Assembly (NCBI GenBank): GCA_022760475.1
Contig: JALEFZ010000088.1
Span: forward strand, 310,001-374,000
Length of the DNA: 64,000 nucleotides
Direction: 5' to 3'
Origin: Bacteroidia bacterium
GTDB taxonomy: Bacteria; Bacteroidota; Bacteroidia; J057
The notes under the pieces were generated by a model, which saw only the letters and a program-made list of their open reading frames with translations, ran no database searches and had not been told where the DNA came from. Shown here piece after piece: positions 61,761 to 64,000 of this stretch (positions are counted from its first letter, which is position 1; every line of letters starts with the position of its first letter). The position numbers were made by a program, and so were the translations under genes.

Positions 61761-63050
61761 ATGAGTTCTAAGAGAATAATGCTGGCCATGATGGCCATTC
61801 TTTTTGTCGGGACACTTTCCGCTCAAAAACTGACCGTGAGTGCGTATTCACGTTACGCCATCGGAGAAATCCTGGATTTCACGACCACCAGAAATGCGGG
61901 AATGGGCGGGATCGGAATCGCTACAGACAATTACTTTTCAGTAAATAATGTCAACCCTGCAAGTTTGACGGATGTGGTCTTTACCACCATGGACATCTCT
62001 GCTTTTGGTCAATTCAACCAATTCAATACAGAACAAGGCAGCAGGTATCCCTTCACTGCGGGTTTTCAGAACCTGTCTTTTGCCTTTCCTGGTAACAAGG
62101 GGCCAGTAGTTTCCTTTGGCTTTGCCCCATACAGCGCCGTGGGTTATGAGATTCAAGAAAACAAGGAAGTCATTTTAGATGGTGAGCCTTATATCCAAAG
62201 CCTGAACATTGCAGGTGAAGGTGGGCTGAACCAGGTATATGGAAGCCTCGCATTCAAGGCTCTCAATAAGAAACTCAGGTTAGGAGTTTCGGCCAGGTAC
62301 CTTTTTGGGAATACCCTGTACACATGGCAGCATGCCTTGTTAAATGGCGATTCTTCCCTTATTGTAGGTCTTCAGCCTGTAGAACTTACCAGAGATGTAT
62401 ACATCTCTGGCCTGGCTACTCAGGCAGGCTTGATGTGGGTAGATACCCTTAACAAGGAGAAAAATCGCCTCTTGAGGTTAGGACTCACAGCTGATTATAC
62501 TTTCGGACTTAGTGGGGACAGATACCTGGCAAGAGGCGAAGATTCCATCCGTACCCTGGAAGTAGGAACCATCCAGGTTCCCCTGAAACTGGGAGCTGGT
62601 TTCATGATGCATCAGTTAGGAAAATGGTCTGTAGGAGCTGATTTTACCTATCAAGATTGGAATCAGTTGCAATACTTTAGCGATACCACCGATCTTGGTG
62701 CTGAGTTCAGGTTCAGTGCTGGAGGTGAGTGGATTCCTAAATTCAACAGCCAAAAATATTTTGACCGAATTGCATACCGCTTCGGTGCTTACTACAAGCA
62801 GACCTATATCCAGTTCGATGGTGTTCCGCTGAACGATTATGGAATAACCTTTGGCTTTGGCTTCCCAGCTGGACAGAAAGGAAACAACCGTTTCAACAGG
62901 GGAAGGGCTTCGTCTCGTGTGAGTTTGAGCTTCGCTCTGGGAAGAAGGGGAAGCCTCAATGCTGGACTTCCTGCAGAAGAATATTACGGCAGAATTCGCC
63001 TTGGATTCAACTTGAATGAGCGTTGGTTTGTCCGTCGCGTAGTAGATTAA
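61761..63050 (+). CDS. Outer-membrane beta-barrel protein (OmpP1/FadL-like)
   Basis: A 429-residue barrel with signal peptide MSSKRIMLAMMAILFVGTLSAQ. The ATG at 61761 is chosen because it gives this signal and lies 4 bp after coaX. The mature start YSRYAIGEILDFTTTRNAGMGGIGIATDNYFSVNNVNPASLTDV is typical of FadL-like proteins of Bacteroidota. Regular amphipathic strands follow (LRLGVSARYLFGNTLYTW, LRLGLTADYTFGL, WSVGADFTYQDWNQLQYF) and a final aromatic strand. Genes of this kind often follow coaX in the phylum. The transported molecule is unknown. Confidence 0.85.
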   Translation: MSSKRIMLAMMAILFVGTLSAQKLTVSAYSRYAIGEILDFTTTRNAGMGGIGIATDNYFSVNNVNPASLTDVVFTTMDISAFGQFNQFNTEQGSRYPFTAGFQNLSFAFPGNKGPVVSFGFAPYSAVGYEIQENKEVILDGEPYIQSLNIAGEGGLNQVYGSLAFKALNKKLRLGVSARYLFGNTLYTWQHALLNGDSSLIVGLQPVELTRDVYISGLATQAGLMWVDTLNKEKNRLLRLGLTADYTFGLSGDRYLARGEDSIRTLEVGTIQVPLKLGAGFMMHQLGKWSVGADFTYQDWNQLQYFSDTTDLGAEFRFSAGGEWIPKFNSQKYFDRIAYRFGAYYKQTYIQFDGVPLNDYGITFGFGFPAGQKGNNRFNRGRASSRVSLSFALGRRGSLNAGLPAEEYYGRIRLGFNLNERWFVRRVVD

Positions 63051-63068
63051 GCATCAAATTTGGATTCA

Positions 63069-63947
63069 ATGAAATTACTCACTCCTCATCAGGACTGGAA
63101 GGATTATGAACTGATTGATTCAGGAGATGGCGAAAAATTGGAACGCTTTGGAACAGTTGTAACCAGGCGTCCTGAGCCTCAAGCTGTCTGGTCTAAATTT
63201 TTGAGTGAGGAGGAGTGGAAACGTAGGGCACATGCCCATTTTGTGCAGGAAGGAAGCCATTCCGGAAAATGGGATCGCAAAGCCCATGTACAAGATCAGT
63301 GGTACATAAATTACCATTATAAAGGGATGAAACTTCGCTTCAGACTTGGACTCACCGGTTTCAAGCATGTCGGAATATTCCCCGAACAAGCCATCAACTG
63401 GAATTACATATATCATGCCTCCAAAGGGATGAGTAAGCCAAGGGTACTCAACCTTTTTGCCTATACAGGAGGCGCTTCGCTAGCCGCAAGGGCAGGCGGA
63501 GCCGATGTGATCCATTGTGATTCCATCAAAAACGTCCTGAATTGGGCAAATGTCAATATGCAAGCCTCCGGGCTTAGCGACATACGTTGGCTGCTCGAAG
63601 ACGCCTTTAAGTTTGTAAAGCGAGAAGCCAAACGAGGCAATAGCTACCAAGGCATTATCCTTGATCCTCCTGCATACGGGCATGGTCCTAAAGGGGAGAA
63701 GTGGAAACTCGAAGATATGGTCAACGAATTGAGCAGTGAGGTAGGCCGAATCCTCGATCCCGAACAGAATTTTCTGGTATTCAATAGCTACTCTTTAGGC
63801 TTTTCCCCTTTGGTCATACAGAATCTGGTGAGAACACACTTCAAGAAGCATGACCTGAAAAATATAGAATCAGGGGAGTTATTCATGCCTGAAAAATCCG
63901 GCAGGAAGTTGCCCATGGGAATTTTTACCCGCTTCAAAAACGTTTAG
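63069..63947 (+). CDS. Class I SAM-dependent methyltransferase (RlmI/RlmK-like rRNA type)
   Basis: A 292-residue methyltransferase from the ATG at 63069 (an in-frame TTG is three codons upstream). A beta-rich front part (YELIDSGDGEKLERFGTVVTRRPEP, WYINYHYKGMKLRFRLGLTGFKHVGIFPEQAINWNYI) leads to the Rossmann core: motif I VLNLFAYTGGASLAARAGGADVIHCDSI, IRWLLEDAFKFVKRE, and motif IV IILDPPAYGHGPKGEKW. These match the RlmI/RlmK group that makes 5-methylcytosine or 7-methylguanine in 23S rRNA. The N-terminal PUA domain of RlmI is absent, so the target is uncertain. Confidence 0.9.
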   Translation: MKLLTPHQDWKDYELIDSGDGEKLERFGTVVTRRPEPQAVWSKFLSEEEWKRRAHAHFVQEGSHSGKWDRKAHVQDQWYINYHYKGMKLRFRLGLTGFKHVGIFPEQAINWNYIYHASKGMSKPRVLNLFAYTGGASLAARAGGADVIHCDSIKNVLNWANVNMQASGLSDIRWLLEDAFKFVKREAKRGNSYQGIILDPPAYGHGPKGEKWKLEDMVNELSSEVGRILDPEQNFLVFNSYSLGFSPLVIQNLVRTHFKKHDLKNIESGELFMPEKSGRKLPMGIFTRFKNV

Positions 63948-64000
63948 GAAAACTCATTCCTCAAAAAGTCCCTCATTTTCAAAATAGGCTAGAATATGCT

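Overview
The window comes from a member of the Bacteroidota. It carries the type IX secretion (T9SS)/gliding core genes gldKLMN with a PorP/SprF protein directly upstream. At least seven proteins end in T9SS type A sorting domains, there is a SusC/SusD pair with an ECF sigma/FecR signalling cascade, and several promoters match the phylum-typical TAnnTTTG element. Family content (DUF4271, DUF6090, DUF3667, SprB and OB-fold cargo proteins) suggests an environmental, polymer-degrading lineage such as Saprospiria or Chitinophagia, but the genus cannot be fixed from this sequence. No rRNA, tRNA, insertion sequence, prophage or CRISPR array was seen.

Layout. 1-1680: tail of a large SprB/PKD-repeat T9SS cargo protein. 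1816-3508: a DtxR-family metalloregulator divergent from a metal-binding ABC lipoprotein, with a near-perfect operator between them. 3627-6886: DUF4271 membrane protein, hemC and hemD. 7023-12919: porP-like gene and gldKLMN, closed by a terminator. 13289-14962: a second, full-length gldM paralogue as its own unit. 15016-17315: a YCF48/BNR-type cargo protein and a lipoprotein. 17546-20693: LolD-type ATPase, aquaporin, ABC-F ATPase. 20745-24257 (minus): metal ABC ATPase, a permease fused to a DtxR-like regulator, an M23 peptidase and a DUF6090 protein; the first of these genes has an operator nearly identical to the one at 2514-2539. 24340-25422: OB-fold cargo protein. 25802-38246 (minus): a polysaccharide-utilisation locus (PUL) for a xylan-like substrate, read as sigma factor, FecR, SusC with STN domain, SusD, IPT-domain glycan-binding lipoprotein, a four-repeat CBM-like cargo protein and a GH10 xylanase. 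38426-40676: DUF3667 zinc-ribbon membrane protein and a DMF-amidase-like protein. 40711-45837: beta-helix lipoprotein, a stand-alone DUF2723-tail-like protein and a lectin-type cargo protein. 46112-54047: secA, inositol-phosphatase family, dipeptide epimerase, TonB-like protein, thioredoxin-like protein and bacilliredoxin. 54289-63947: three large surface or secreted proteins followed by birA, coaX, an outer-membrane barrel and an rRNA-type methyltransferase.

How it fits together. The Sec (SecA) and T9SS (GldK-N, PorP) machinery encoded here would export the sorting-domain cargos encoded in the same window, including the xylanase and its glycan-binding partner. The PUL would take up the released oligosaccharides and is probably induced by trans-envelope signalling from SusC through FecR to the sigma factor. 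Metal uptake is split between two loci 20 kb apart that share one operator sequence, which argues for a single DtxR-type regulon. The most interesting points are the orphan GldM paralogue, the acidic insertion in GldN, the split metal regulon with a permease-regulator fusion, the four-repeat PUL protein, and a pair of dispersed perfect palindromes that differ by a compensatory base-pair swap.
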